Shown: positions 42,645 through 52,164, counted from the first letter of the stretch. The stretch is 64,000 nt of DNA from Paenibacillus timonensis (GCF_009725205.1 NZ_WNZY01000024.1:1-64000); one strand, 5' to 3'. The notes: generated by a model not told the origin, from the letters alone. A program made the numbers and translations.

Positions 42645-44237
42645 TTAATTCTCGCTCGCTGTCACGCCTGCCGGATCATAACCCAACGCTTCCTCGCGAA
42701 ATTCGCTGGGCGTCTTCCCCGTATGCTTCTTAAACAGACGGCTGAAATATTTCACGTCCTCGTACCCGGTCATTCCGGCGATTTCGCTCACCTTGGCCGG
42801 GGATACGACCAGCAGGTCCATCGCTCGGCGCATCCGCAGAGCGGTGACGTAGTCGCCGAAGTTGCTTCCCGTCTCTTTCTTAAACAGCTCGCTAAGATGC
42901 CCGGGATGCAGGTGCACATAAGCTGCGATCTGCTGCAAACTTAGCTCCCCCGCCGGGCAGGACTCCATAAACGCCTTGGCCCGCTGCACATGGGAAGCCT
43001 GCCCTTCGCCGAGCTGGCTGTGATACAAGTTCATCACGGCGTGCAGATGACGAAACAGCTCCTCTTTCAGCTTGCCCCCTTCGACCTGCTGCTGCAGCCA
43101 TGGCTCGAAGCGCGCTTCTCCTTCTTTCCCTAAAGCCCGGAGCGTTCGCTCTAGCCAACGGTGCGCGGCGACGGCCGCCGATTGCAGACAGGCCTGATAC
43201 GATTCCGGCGTACATTCCGGGTCCGCGGCCAGCTCGTCGGCCAACCGCTGTGTCCAAGCCCGCAGGGCCATCGGATCCTGCTCCAACAGGATCGCGCCAA
43301 GGCCGTTCTCCTCCTCTTGCGACAACACCGTCCTCCCGCCTTTACGATCGGCGATTTCCCGGTAATCCAGCAATTTATGGCTCATCAGCAGATCACGGTA
43401 AGCAAAGGCGGCGGCCGCCGTCACATAACTTCGATGGACCTGGTCCAGATCGTCCACGGCAATACCGGCCGCCAGGCGCAGCCGGCAGTTCAGCAGATTT
43501 TCGATCCGTTCAAGTACCCCCTTCAAACGCCCGACCGTAACGAATGCATCCCCCCTGTCTGGCCCGATCACGCAAACGATTTGACCTTGGTGGATCAATA
43601 CCGCCGCACCCGGCAACAAGTCCTCCAGCATATTTTGCACGGCAAATCGCAGCAGCGAATCGGCGTCGTCCTCCTGGCCCCAGCCGTTGGCGGACAAAAG
43701 CAAAACCTGCCGGTATCCCGGGCTAAGAGAGATTTCCCTTTCCTGATTTTCCTGCTTGGAAAGAACCGGGACCGATCCTACCTCGCCTTCGATCACCCAC
43801 TTAACCAACTGACGCCGCCGCTCTTCCCGGGCCTGCCGCTGAGCGCGGGAGTCCTCGGCCCGGCGCTCCTGCAGCCGTCGCTTGGCCCGAAGCACCGTTC
43901 GGATAATTTCCTCCGGTTTGCTGGTCTTCAGCAGATAGTCGCCAACTCCCTGGCGGATGGCTTGCTGGGTATAGGCAAAATCCCCGTAACCCGACAAAAT
44001 GATCACCTCCAGCCCCGGCAGCCTTGCGGCCGCTTCCTCCGCCAGCTCCAAGCCGGTCTTGCCGTTCATTCGGATATCGGTGATCAGGATATCCGGCCGC
44101 TCCGCTTCCAGCCGCTCGAGCGCTTCCTCCGCGGATGCGGCCGGCGGAAGCAGATTCAACCCGAGCTCGCTCCAGGAAATAACGCTGGCTAAACCGGTCC
44201 GGATGATAACCTCATCATCCACTATCAATACGTTCAT
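42645..44237 (-). CDS. YesN-type response regulator with AraC DNA-binding domain
   Basis: A 530-residue regulator: REC domain at residues 1-120 with phospho-acceptor Asp54 (ITDIRM), a middle helical region, and an AraC-type double helix-turn-helix at the C-terminus (QQIAAYVHLHPGHLSELFKKETG and VSEIAGMTGYEDVKYFSRLFKKHTGKTPSEFR, cited in parts). It overlaps the sensor gene by 4 bases. Partner: the YesM-type kinase directly upstream. It probably activates the sugar importer and mannosidase genes in response to manno-oligosaccharide; the inducer is inferred from the mannosidase. Confidence 0.94.
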   Translation of the reverse strand: MNVLIVDDEVIIRTGLASVISWSELGLNLLPPAASAEEALERLEAERPDILITDIRMNGKTGLELAEEAAARLPGLEVIILSGYGDFAYTQQAIRQGVGDYLLKTSKPEEIIRTVLRAKRRLQERRAEDSRAQRQAREERRRQLVKWVIEGEVGSVPVLSKQENQEREISLSPGYRQVLLLSANGWGQEDDADSLLRFAVQNMLEDLLPGAAVLIHQGQIVCVIGPDRGDAFVTVGRLKGVLERIENLLNCRLRLAAGIAVDDLDQVHRSYVTAAAAFAYRDLLMSHKLLDYREIADRKGGRTVLSQEEENGLGAILLEQDPMALRAWTQRLADELAADPECTPESYQACLQSAAVAAHRWLERTLRALGKEGEARFEPWLQQQVEGGKLKEELFRHLHAVMNLYHSQLGEGQASHVQRAKAFMESCPAGELSLQQIAAYVHLHPGHLSELFKKETGSNFGDYVTALRMRRAMDLLVVSPAKVSEIAGMTGYEDVKYFSRLFKKHTGKTPSEFREEALGYDPAGVTASEN

Positions 44238-46117
44238 GGCGATCCCTCCATGATCGGAATAGAGAACGAAACCTGCGTCCCTTCGCCTTCCCGGCTATCT
44301 ACGGTAAGGCCCGCTTCGCGTCCGTAATGCAAGAACAGCCGCTCGTTTACGTTGCGAAGCCCATATCCAGCGTTCAATTCTGCAACCGTGGCCATCGTGG
44401 CCGCGGTCTCCGCCATAACCACCCCCGGCATCGCCGCTTGATCCTGCGTATTCCCTGTCCCTTCAACTCCCGGCAGCGACAGCGCCTGACGGACTTCTTC
44501 CAAACGCGCGGCGCTCATCCCCAGCCCGTCGTCCATGACCATCACATGCATGCGTTTCCCCTCCGGCTGGATCAGGATGGTAATCGTTCCGATGCCCTCG
44601 CGTTTTTGAATCCCATGGATCAAGGCGTTCTCCACCAAAGGCTGCAGCAGCAGCTTCAGCATCCATTTATCCAGAAGCCCCTCCTCCACGATATACTCAA
44701 CATCAAACTTATCGGGAAAACGAATCGATTGGACCCGAACATAGTTACGGATATGCGCCAGCTCCTGCTCAACCGGACAATAATCTCGGCCCTGATTAAG
44801 GCTGATCCGCAAGAAGTCGCTAAGCCCCTCGACCATATCGGCGATTCGCCGCTCCCCCGACATCAAGGCGATCCAATGGATCGAAGACAAGGTATTGTAC
44901 AGAAAATGCGGATTGATCTGCGCCTGCAATGCCCGCAGATCGGCCTCCTTCTTGCGCGCCTCCCCGCGGATGACCTCCCGCTTTAATCGTTCGATATGAG
45001 CGCCGAGCATATTGTAGCTCTGACCTAGCCGGCCGATCTCATCATCCGAGGTCGCTGGAAAACGCGGCAAAGGCCGCTCCGGATCGATCCGCGACAAATG
45101 TCGGGTCAACACGCGCAGCGGCCGGGTGATCCGGCGCACCGTAAACCAAATCAGCAGCGTGCACGCCAGCACGGAGACACCAACCACCATAGCGGTTAAC
45201 GTCAAGATATAGCGGTTCTCCGCTTGGTATTGGTCGTAGGGGACACTGCCCACCAGCATCCAGCCGGTCAACGGCTCGCGGCGGTACAGCACCGTCGATT
45301 TTGAATCCCCGCTACCATAGATCACGCTCCCGTTCTCAATCAGGCGGTTGCTGCGCGGTTCCCCTCCGTCGTCCGCCGCCGCGACCCCGCCCGGGATCAA
45401 AGCGAACAGGCCGGGCGCAAAGGTATCCAGCGGCTGGCCTAACCTGGACTTGTCGGCGGATGACAGAATGGTACCGTCTTCTCCAATCAATTCGACTTTA
45501 CCCATCCCCTGGCCAAACTCCGGCGATTCCAGATTGCGGGCAAGCTCCCGTTCGTCAAGGCTGATCGCCAGCCAACCCAGTCGGCGAAAATCATAGATGC
45601 TGCGAATCGGCCGGAACAAGGTCATGACCTGCTCCATCCCGGCATAATCGCGAATTTCGTATACGCCAGACCATGTTTTCACGCCCCCGGCAATCGCTTC
45701 CGCCGCCGCAGGCGGGAGCTCATTTTCATACCATGTGGCCGTAGACAGGCGTCCGTCAAACCGTTCGGGATAGATGGCGATATTGGCGATATAAGGCTTG
45801 GAGGCCGCCAGATTCGTCATTCTCCCTACTAGCTCGGTCCGCTTAGCCTCATTGTCCTCCGGGCCGGTCAGATAGGTCTGCAAATCCCGTTCCCCGATCA
45901 AGAAGATCGACAACGTTTCGATATCCTCCAGCATAAAGCGCAGATTGGCATCCATTTGCTTCAGCATGTCGCTGCCGGTCAGCTTCGTTTTCTCCTCTGT
46001 AATGTTGGAAGAGATCATAAAGGCGAACAAACCCAAAGCCAACATCGGCACGATCATGGACGCCGCAACCACCACCGACAGCTTGCGCTGAAGCGACGTA
46101 GTCAGCCATTTATGCAT
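44234..46117 (-). CDS. YesM-type sensor histidine kinase
   Basis: A 627-residue membrane sensor. Two transmembrane helices (about 15-35 and 300-320) flank an extracellular dCache-like domain; HAMP follows, then a HisKA_2-type region with QINPHFLYNTL (phospho-acceptor His near residue 400) and HATPase_c with LVENALIHGI (N box), DDGLGM (G1) and GYGLRNVNERL (G2). The HATPase is interrupted by a Met/Ala/Thr-rich insert (MPGVVMAETAATMATV). Ribosome site GGGGGAG. Together with the regulator gene it forms a complete two-component system in the importer operon. Confidence 0.94.
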   Translation of the reverse strand: MHKWLTTSLQRKLSVVVAASMIVPMLALGLFAFMISSNITEEKTKLTGSDMLKQMDANLRFMLEDIETLSIFLIGERDLQTYLTGPEDNEAKRTELVGRMTNLAASKPYIANIAIYPERFDGRLSTATWYENELPPAAAEAIAGGVKTWSGVYEIRDYAGMEQVMTLFRPIRSIYDFRRLGWLAISLDERELARNLESPEFGQGMGKVELIGEDGTILSSADKSRLGQPLDTFAPGLFALIPGGVAAADDGGEPRSNRLIENGSVIYGSGDSKSTVLYRREPLTGWMLVGSVPYDQYQAENRYILTLTAMVVGVSVLACTLLIWFTVRRITRPLRVLTRHLSRIDPERPLPRFPATSDDEIGRLGQSYNMLGAHIERLKREVIRGEARKKEADLRALQAQINPHFLYNTLSSIHWIALMSGERRIADMVEGLSDFLRISLNQGRDYCPVEQELAHIRNYVRVQSIRFPDKFDVEYIVEEGLLDKWMLKLLLQPLVENALIHGIQKREGIGTITILIQPEGKRMHVMVMDDGLGMSAARLEEVRQALSLPGVEGTGNTQDQAAMPGVVMAETAATMATVAELNAGYGLRNVNERLFLHYGREAGLTVDSREGEGTQVSFSIPIMEGSP

Positions 46118-46157
46118 GTTGCGCTCCCCCTTTGCTCCGGTGTAGGATATTCCTCCC

Positions 46158-47051
46158 TTATCCTTTCACCGCGCCGGCCGTCATCCCCTTCATCATTTGT
46201 TCCTGAAACAGCAAATAGAGAACGATGGTCGGGATCACCGACAGCGTCATGCCCGCCAGCGACAAGCCGTAGTCCGTCTGGTAGCCGTCTGCGAAGTTAG
46301 CGATGGCCAGCGGCAGCGTCTTGAGCGCCGTCTTGTTGATAAACACGAGGGCGAAGGAGAAGTCATTCCAGGAATGCAGGAAGCTAAGAATGGTCACCGT
46401 GGCTAAGGCCGGAACCGACATCGGCAACATGATGCGGAAGAATAACCCCCACAAGCCGGTGCCATCAATAAAAGCCGCTTCCTCCAGCTCGCGGGGCACA
46501 CTCGTCAGGTACGCCGTCAGCACGAATACCGCCGTAGGCAGCGCAAATGCGGTGTAAGGCAGAATCAGCGCCCAATACGTGTTCAGCAGCGACATCTGCT
46601 TCATGAGAATAAACAGCGGAACCAGGGTGCTATGAATCGGGATCAGCATCCCGATCACGAAGAAGGTCAAGACCCCACCTTTCCAACGGAACTGGAAACG
46701 GGCCAGGATAAACGAAGTCAGCGCGGCTATGAACAAGGTCAGCACAAGCGATCCGAGAGCCACAATAAGCGAATTCCCGAATGCGGTACCGAGCCGCGAG
46801 CTCTCCCAAGCCCGCGTGAAGTTGTCGCTATGCCACACCTGCGGCAGCCCAAAGGGACGGGCGTAGAAATCGGCGTTCGTCTTAAACGCGCTGATCACCA
46901 GCCAGAAGAACGGGTACAGGATCACCACCCCATAGAGCGTCAGCAGGCCCCAAAACAAAAGCCGGCCCGTTTTGCCCAGCACCCGCCCGCCGCCGCCATT
47001 CCCCGCGTTTTTCGCCGATAGAGGGGTTGTTAGATTCATGTTCATGTTCAA
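46158..47051 (-). CDS. CUT1 sugar ABC transporter permease (MalG-type)
   Basis: A 297-residue permease with six membrane helices and the coupling motif EAAFIDGTGLWGLFFRI for the ATPase. The N-terminal repeat of Met-Asn precedes a Gly-rich cytosolic stretch. A ribosome site AAAGGAGG lies 12 bases before the ATG. It pairs with the MalF-type permease 18 bases upstream and with the binding protein before it. No ATPase gene is in the operon, so a shared MsmX-type ATPase encoded elsewhere is expected. Confidence 0.93.
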   Translation of the reverse strand: MNMNMNLTTPLSAKNAGNGGGGRVLGKTGRLLFWGLLTLYGVVILYPFFWLVISAFKTNADFYARPFGLPQVWHSDNFTRAWESSRLGTAFGNSLIVALGSLVLTLFIAALTSFILARFQFRWKGGVLTFFVIGMLIPIHSTLVPLFILMKQMSLLNTYWALILPYTAFALPTAVFVLTAYLTSVPRELEEAAFIDGTGLWGLFFRIMLPMSVPALATVTILSFLHSWNDFSFALVFINKTALKTLPLAIANFADGYQTDYGLSLAGMTLSVIPTIVLYLLFQEQMMKGMTAGAVKG

Positions 47052-47069
47052 TGGGTACCTCCTTTCATC

Positions 47070-47948
47070 TTAAGCGGCGTCTTTCTTCCGATTGGTCAGC
47101 CACTGGCTGGTGCCAATCAATAGCAGACTGATGATCATGATGCTGGTGGAAATCGCACTCCCGAACCCATAACGATAGGTCGAGAAGGTCGAATTGTACA
47201 TATATGTCGCCAGCAGCTCGGTCGCATGCGCCGGGCCGCCCTTCGTCATGATGTAGACCAGGTCGAAGGACTTGAGACTTCCCGATATGCACAGGACAAC
47301 CGCCACTTGTACCGTATTCTTAATCATCGGCAGCGAGATCGTCAGGAGCTTGCGAACGCCGGAGACGCCGTCGATCTTAGCCGCGTCGTGGATTTCACCT
47401 GGGATGTTCTGGAGCGCAGACATGAAGATGATTAGATAAAGTCCGACATAACTCCAAATCAGCGGCGGAAGAAGCGAATAAATGGCGATATTGCCGTCCG
47501 ACAACCACTCCAGCTTCCAGCTGGATAGACCCAGCGCGTCCAGCAGAAAGTTCAGGATGCCGATCTGCGGATGATAAATGTACTGCCAGATCATCCCGAT
47601 CACCACCGTGGACAAGACCATCGGAAGAAAAACCGCCGAGCGAAGGAAGCGCTGCAGCAGATCGCTTTTGTGCAACAACACCGCCAAGGCGAGAGCCAGC
47701 GGAATTTGCCCGAACACCGAAGCCAGCACGAACACGACATTATTTTTCAGCGCCCGCCAAAACACCGGATCCCGCAATATTTCCGCATAGTTGCTTAGGC
47801 CGGTATATTTCGCTTCGCCGATGCCCGACCAGTTGAAGAAACCGTGATACGCCGACCAGATCACCGGTACGAAAACAAACAACGAGTAAATCACCAGCGC
47901 GGGCAGCAGGCCGGTGATGATGAAGCTCTTGCTGCGTAAGGCGTTCAT
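47070..47948 (-). CDS. CUT1 sugar ABC transporter permease (MalF-type)
   Basis: A 292-residue permease with six membrane helices and the coupling motif DAAKIDGVSGVRKLLTISLP. It has the short N-terminus of Gram-positive MalF relatives (YSLFVFVPVIWSAYHGFFNW). It stands between the binding-protein gene and the MalG-type permease; a hairpin in the 60-base gap upstream probably lowers its expression relative to the binding protein. Confidence 0.93.
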   Translation of the reverse strand: MNALRSKSFIITGLLPALVIYSLFVFVPVIWSAYHGFFNWSGIGEAKYTGLSNYAEILRDPVFWRALKNNVVFVLASVFGQIPLALALAVLLHKSDLLQRFLRSAVFLPMVLSTVVIGMIWQYIYHPQIGILNFLLDALGLSSWKLEWLSDGNIAIYSLLPPLIWSYVGLYLIIFMSALQNIPGEIHDAAKIDGVSGVRKLLTISLPMIKNTVQVAVVLCISGSLKSFDLVYIMTKGGPAHATELLATYMYNSTFSTYRYGFGSAISTSIMIISLLLIGTSQWLTNRKKDAA

Positions 47949-47970
47949 GCTCTCTCACATCCTTTAAGGG

Positions 47971-48004
47971 AAAAAATAATCCCCCTCCCCTGAGGGGAAG
48001 GGGG
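47971..48004 (-). terminator. Attenuating hairpin between binding protein and permease genes
   Basis: CCCCC-TT-CCCC-TCA-GGGG-A-GGGGG, followed on the minus strand by ATTATTTTTTCCC. Located inside an operon, it fits partial termination or protection of the abundant binding-protein mRNA. Confidence 0.75.
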
Positions 48005-48011
48005 AACTCTA

Positions 48012-49331
48012 CTAATTCGAAGCCACAGCCGCGGCTTGTGCGTCCTGAATCTTGCGAGCGATATCCTCCGCTTTGCCGCCCATGAGCAGCTCCTGCAGCC
48101 CGTTGTTCACCACTTCTACGGTTGCCGAGCCCAACTTGGAGTCGTAAACGGGTACGATTTTGACACGTTGGATCAGATCATACAGCTCTACGAACAGCGG
48201 ATGCGCTTTGCTCTTGTCGAGCTCGATGTTGTAGCTGACCAGGGTGCTGCTGTCCAAAGTAGCCTTTTGCCCGTCGGGACCTGCCATCGCGTAGAACAGC
48301 TTCATCGCCGCTTCCTTCCGGGCACCGGTCAACTTCTTGCTGACGCCAAGGCCCGTACCGACGACGCCTGCGGTCGTATCTGCGGCCCCTTTGCCGCCCG
48401 CAATCGTAGGAACGATCGTGATATGCGTGTTGTCCAAGACTTCCGGCGGCGCATTGTTGACCAGGTTGGCCAGCGCCCAACCGCCGTTGACGACCATCGC
48501 GGCATTCCCCTGGAAGTACAGCTGCATCATCTGCGTTTCGTCGAGGCTATTGAAGCCATCCTGGAACGCCTTGATGTCGCCAAGCTTCTGGAACTTGGTC
48601 AACGCCTCGACGAACTCGGGATCTGTAAACTTGGCCCCATCCTGCGCAACGGCCTTCAGGAACCACTCCGTGCCGGTAACCCGGTCGCCCACGGTGCTGA
48701 AGAACGTCGATTGTGCCACCCAGTTGGCTTTGTTGCCCAGCGCGATCGGGATCACGCCGTTGTCATTAAACGTTTGGATCGCAGTCTCTAATTCTTCCCA
48801 TGTTTCCGGTACCTTCACGTTATATTTCTTAAACAAGCTATCGTTGTAGTAAATAAAAGAGCTTGGCGCCAGGTTCATCGGCACGGAGTAGATTTTACCG
48901 TCTACCGTGTAACCGTCCAGCGCATTCGGAATGAAGTTGTTCTTCCAATCCGGATTGGCATCCAGTTCATCGTTGATCGGCTGCAGCAAATCGCCTTTGA
49001 CGAATTCCTTCGTCATCGCGTCCGGCCACATCACGAACAAGTCGGGCATTTCGTCTGCCGCGGCCACTGTCCGCAGCCGGGTCTTCAGCCCGTCCGTCGG
49101 CAGCCCTTCGTCAACAACTTCGATTTCGGGATGAGCCGTCCGGAAATCCTCGATAATTTTCCGCATCGCCACCGCTTTGGCATCTTGGCCTGTCCAGTTA
49201 TGCCAGATCGAGATGCTCACTTTCTCTCCACCGTTATCTCCGCTGCCCGAAGCTTCATTTCCCCCGCCGCAGCCGGCGAGCAACAACGCCAACATGGCGG
49301 CGCTGCACAATAGTGATATCCATTTTTTCAT
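48012..49331 (-). CDS. CUT1 sugar-binding lipoprotein
   Basis: A 439-residue extracellular solute-binding protein of family 1. The signal peptide ends in a lipobox, LLAGC, followed by a Gly/Ser/Asn linker. SIWHNWTGQDAKA and FVMWPDAMTKEF belong to the N-terminal lobe, and MVVNGGWALAN to the C-terminal lobe. Start 49331 follows GGGGGGAG; an upstream in-frame start (49412) would place the signal peptide internally. It is the first gene of the importer-regulator-mannosidase operon, behind a cre-type site, so carbon catabolite control is likely. Its ligand is probably a mannoside, inferred from the last gene. Confidence 0.93.
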   Translation of the reverse strand: MKKWISLLCSAAMLALLLAGCGGGNEASGSGDNGGEKVSISIWHNWTGQDAKAVAMRKIIEDFRTAHPEIEVVDEGLPTDGLKTRLRTVAAADEMPDLFVMWPDAMTKEFVKGDLLQPINDELDANPDWKNNFIPNALDGYTVDGKIYSVPMNLAPSSFIYYNDSLFKKYNVKVPETWEELETAIQTFNDNGVIPIALGNKANWVAQSTFFSTVGDRVTGTEWFLKAVAQDGAKFTDPEFVEALTKFQKLGDIKAFQDGFNSLDETQMMQLYFQGNAAMVVNGGWALANLVNNAPPEVLDNTHITIVPTIAGGKGAADTTAGVVGTGLGVSKKLTGARKEAAMKLFYAMAGPDGQKATLDSSTLVSYNIELDKSKAHPLFVELYDLIQRVKIVPVYDSKLGSATVEVVNNGLQELLMGGKAEDIARKIQDAQAAAVASN

Positions 49332-49372
49332 CGTATTTGACTCCCCCCTTGCTTTGATTAAACTCATTTTAA

Positions 49373-49386
49373 TGTTAGCGCTCTCA
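49373..49386 (-). promoter_or_regulatory. cre site (CcpA) upstream of the sugar operon
   Basis: TGAGAGCGCTAACA on the minus strand fits TGWNANCGNTNWCA at every fixed base. It lies 42 bases before the binding-protein start. LacI-family operators look alike, so the regulator could also be a local one. Confidence 0.75.
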
Positions 49387-49439
49387 AAACATAAGGAGAC
49401 GAATCGCGGCACCAGGGGTGAAAAATTTCGGTTTGGAAC

Positions 49440-49820
49440 TTAGACAAATGGTTCTATTCTGCTTCTAAAGCACACGATATTGCCGTCCGGATCGCGAAAA
49501 TGCATCGATCTGGCTCCCCAGGGGTACGTGGTAGGAGTCGCCACGAATTCAACGCCCAGCGCTTTTAACCGCCCATATTCCGCATCAACGTCCTCAACAT
49601 TAAAACCCAAAGTGAAGTTCCCCGATCCCCAATAGGTGGAGAAATCAAACCCCATATCCGTTTCCGCCGCCCGCCGCGAGTAAATCGCGAGTCCCGTACC
49701 CTCGGTCTTCATTTCCACGTGAATCTCGTCCCCCACCGCCGTCGCTTGCAGGACCGTTTCATAGAACCGGGTCATCGCCACCACCTGATCCGTTAAGATC
49801 GCGACATCTACAAATTTCAT
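49440..49820 (-). CDS. VOC (glyoxalase/bleomycin resistance) family protein
   Basis: A 126-residue protein with the paired beta-alpha-beta-beta-beta units of the vicinal oxygen chelate fold. MKFVDVAILTDQVVAMTRFYETVL begins the first unit (cited in parts), and WGARSMHFRDPDGNIVCF ends the second. The N-terminal metal His is replaced (VDVAIL), while the C-terminal Glu is also not obvious, so it may bind ligand without a metal. Start 49820 follows GGAGAGATGAGG; it begins 2 bases after the methyltransferase stop. Function within the family is unknown. Confidence 0.85.
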   Translation of the reverse strand: MKFVDVAILTDQVVAMTRFYETVLQATAVGDEIHVEMKTEGTGLAIYSRRAAETDMGFDFSTYWGSGNFTLGFNVEDVDAEYGRLKALGVEFVATPTTYPWGARSMHFRDPDGNIVCFRSRIEPFV

Positions 49821-49822
49821 CC

Positions 49823-50584
49823 TCATCTCTCCTTCCGCGCCAGAATCAAAAACCGATGCTCCCGACTGGATACAAATCCGGTTTGATCTATAATGTTCTG
49901 CAACTCGCATAACTTCTCGAAACAACGTTCCACAGAGAAATCGGCAAACTCCCATTCTAGGATTTTGGCAAAATAGACGAGCGCACCCACATCGCGAAAC
50001 TTCACCTCGGGAAAAGCCTCCTGCTGAACCTCGACGTCGAAGCCCGCTTCAATCATGTCTCGAACCGTATGGGCCAAATCGAACTCGGCGGGCGTCTTCA
50101 TTGCCCCTTCGCCAAGCAAATCCCGCGACAGCTCCCGGTTGTTCCGCCCACCCACTTGCTGGGTGATAAACACTCCGCCCGGCTTCAGGATTCGATAGAC
50201 CTCCTTGGCCGAAAACGATTCATGACGGTTAAGGACCAAATTGAAAAATTCATCCTCAAACGGCAGCTGGTCATCCTCCTCCACCTTAGACACTTCAATC
50301 CCATAAGCGGGCAGCTTGGCAAGGCACAGCTCATAGTTGGGCGGGTACGCTTCCGTCGCATAGGTGCGGCCGGGTGGCGGTGACAAGGACAGCAGAAACT
50401 CGCCCCCGCCGGTTCCCATATCGAGCATCACTGCGTTCTCGCTCATCTCCTGTTGAACCAAGGTCCGATAATCCCAAGGCAATTCCTCTTCTTCCAACCG
50501 TCCGTCTAGCTCGGAGAAATCCCAACCCTGAAAAACCTTGGCCTCCTCCGCTTCCCACCGCTTCTTCAATTCGCTTCGATCCAC
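49823..50584 (-). CDS. Class I SAM-dependent methyltransferase
   Basis: A 253-residue methyltransferase. Motif I is VMLDMGTGGGEFLLSL, motif II/III region EVSKVEEDDQLPF, motif IV FNLVLNRHESF, and ILKPGGVFITQQVGG follows. The overall pattern is that of small-molecule methyltransferases of the Methyltransf_11 group; the substrate is unknown. It starts with GTG at 50584, 8 bases after GGGGGAG. It is probably co-transcribed with the VOC gene (2-base gap) and the SDR gene upstream (26-base gap). Confidence 0.88.
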   Translation of the reverse strand: MDRSELKKRWEAEEAKVFQGWDFSELDGRLEEEELPWDYRTLVQQEMSENAVMLDMGTGGGEFLLSLSPPPGRTYATEAYPPNYELCLAKLPAYGIEVSKVEEDDQLPFEDEFFNLVLNRHESFSAKEVYRILKPGGVFITQQVGGRNNRELSRDLLGEGAMKTPAEFDLAHTVRDMIEAGFDVEVQQEAFPEVKFRDVGALVYFAKILEWEFADFSVERCFEKLCELQNIIDQTGFVSSREHRFLILARKER

Positions 50585-50610
50585 TGCCTTCGCTCCCCCT
50601 TGTCCTTGTC

Positions 50611-51498
50611 CTAGTTACGTGCGACAATTTCTTGCAGCGCCTTCCCCAACGTATCGAATCGGAAGGTGAATCCCGCCCGTTGCAGCCGCTCCGGCAACAC
50701 CCAGCGACTCTTCAGCACCAACTCGGTCTCCGTGCGAATCAGGCGAGCGCCCAACTCCAGCAGCCAACTTGGCGCGGGCAGGCCGATTGGAACGCCCATT
50801 GCCCGTCGCAGGCCGGCCATCAGCTCCCGGTTCGTGACCGGATGCGGGGCGGAGGCGTTAAACACGCCGTCGAGCTCGGGATGCTCCTGCAGGAATCGGA
50901 CGATCCGGAACAGATCCTCCATATGAATCCAGCTGAACTGCTGGCGGCCGGACCCTTGGGCTCCGCCTAATCCGAAGCGTACCAGATTACGCAATGGGCC
51001 CATCACCCCGCCGTCGTCCAGTACGATCGCAATACGCAGCGCGACCCGCCTTGTTGCCGGGAGGTCAAAGGCGAAGAATGCCTCCTCCCATGCTTTTGCG
51101 ACGTCAACCGAAAAACCCGAGCCCACTTCTCCGCTTTCCTCCGTCATCGGACGGTCCTCCGCATGCCGGTAAATCGTCGCCGTACTGGAGTTGATCCATA
51201 ACGCCGGCGGACGCTGGCAGACCAGGATGCACTCCCCAAGCTGACGCGTTGTTTCCGTCCGGGACTCCAGAATAAGCCGTCGATTCTCAGGGGTGTACCG
51301 GCAATTCACCGATCTACCGGCGAGGTTAATCAGCAGGTCCGCCCCTTCCAACGCCTGCACGATGGCACTTTGGTCCTCCCAGGGAATATGGGGCGCTTGT
51401 CTTGAGATTACCTTAACCTCGGCTCCCAGTTCCTTGAACCTCTGCGCAAACGCCTGTCCAACAAACCCGGTGCCCCCAGCCAATACCACTTTCGGCAT
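50611..51498 (-). CDS. TIGR01777 family NAD-dependent epimerase/dehydratase-like protein
   Basis: A 295-residue atypical extended SDR of the YfcH/SDR39U1 group. The cofactor motif is GGTGFVGQAF; WINSSTATIYRH, EVGSGFSVDVAKAWEE and the C-terminal ALQEIVARN are family marks. The start at 51498 follows AAAGGAG; a longer frame to 51564 lacks one. Members carry a degenerate active site, and their biochemical role is unclear; in B. subtilis the counterpart is YfhF. First gene of the three-gene minus-strand unit. Confidence 0.9.
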   Translation of the reverse strand: MPKVVLAGGTGFVGQAFAQRFKELGAEVKVISRQAPHIPWEDQSAIVQALEGADLLINLAGRSVNCRYTPENRRLILESRTETTRQLGECILVCQRPPALWINSSTATIYRHAEDRPMTEESGEVGSGFSVDVAKAWEEAFFAFDLPATRRVALRIAIVLDDGGVMGPLRNLVRFGLGGAQGSGRQQFSWIHMEDLFRIVRFLQEHPELDGVFNASAPHPVTNRELMAGLRRAMGVPIGLPAPSWLLELGARLIRTETELVLKSRWVLPERLQRAGFTFRFDTLGKALQEIVARN

Positions 51499-51661
51499 GC
51501 GATCCGCTCCTTTGCCCTGACATTTTGTTTTATTATACCATGCCGTCACGGGGGATTTTTCCAATGAAGTTGTTGCTTGCCAGGTGAGGTTAGGCGATAA
51601 TTCTCCTAAGCAAAGTTAGAGTTACAGTTGAGTTTATAGACACGATATGAGGAGGATGACG

Positions 51662-51967
51662 GTGGACAAGTTCGGCATGTACGCTAAATTCACAGCCAAA
51701 CCCGGGGAACGCGACCAGCTGGTCGGCATCTTGCTGGAAGCCGCCGCCGGCGCCGGGAGCGTTCCGGAATGCGAGCTATATGTGGTGAACGTTTCGGAGA
51801 CAGAGCCCGAAACCGTGTGGGTTACGGAGGTTTGGAGCAACGCGGAAGCTCATGCCGCTTCACTGCAAGATGAAGCTACGCGAGCGATGATTCAACGCGC
51901 GATGCCGCTGATCGCCGGAGTGGAATCCATTCCGATCCGCCCGGTTGGCGGGAAGGGTATCAAGTAG
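51662..51967 (+). CDS. Antibiotic biosynthesis monooxygenase (ABM) family protein
   Basis: A 101-residue ferredoxin-like dimeric ABM-fold protein, related to YgiN-type quinol monooxygenases. FGMYAKFTAKPGERDQLVGIL starts the domain (cited in parts), and TEVWSNAEAHAASLQ is the conserved Trp/Glu region. The start is a GTG at 51662, about 7 bases after GAGGAGG; an ATG at 51647 overlaps that site. It is a single gene, divergent from the SDR gene. Whether it acts on quinols or is a small heme/ligand protein is not known. Confidence 0.8.
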   Translation: MDKFGMYAKFTAKPGERDQLVGILLEAAAGAGSVPECELYVVNVSETEPETVWVTEVWSNAEAHAASLQDEATRAMIQRAMPLIAGVESIPIRPVGGKGIK

Positions 51968-51987
51968 CCGCGCGCGCATGAGTGAGA

Positions 51988-52164
51988 TGCAAAAGTGCAG
52001 TTCTTTTTCGCCAATTCGGTTCGATTCGGGCGATCAAGTGCAAAAGTGCAGTCTAAATCCGGCAAATCACCTCTATTCCCGGATTCGTCCCTGAATCAAA
52101 TGCACTTTTGCAGTTCAGTCGCGAGATACGAAGGTTTAGCGAAATATCAACTGCACTTTTGCAG
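51988..52164. repeat. Four-unit intergenic palindromic element (TGCAAAAGTGCAG type)
   Basis: TGCAAAAGTGCAG occurs forward at 51988 and 52039 and inverted (CTGCACTTTTGCA form) at 52101 and 52151. Starts are 51, 62 and 50 bp apart. AATCCGG/CCGGATT arms close the centre. Confidence 0.9.
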
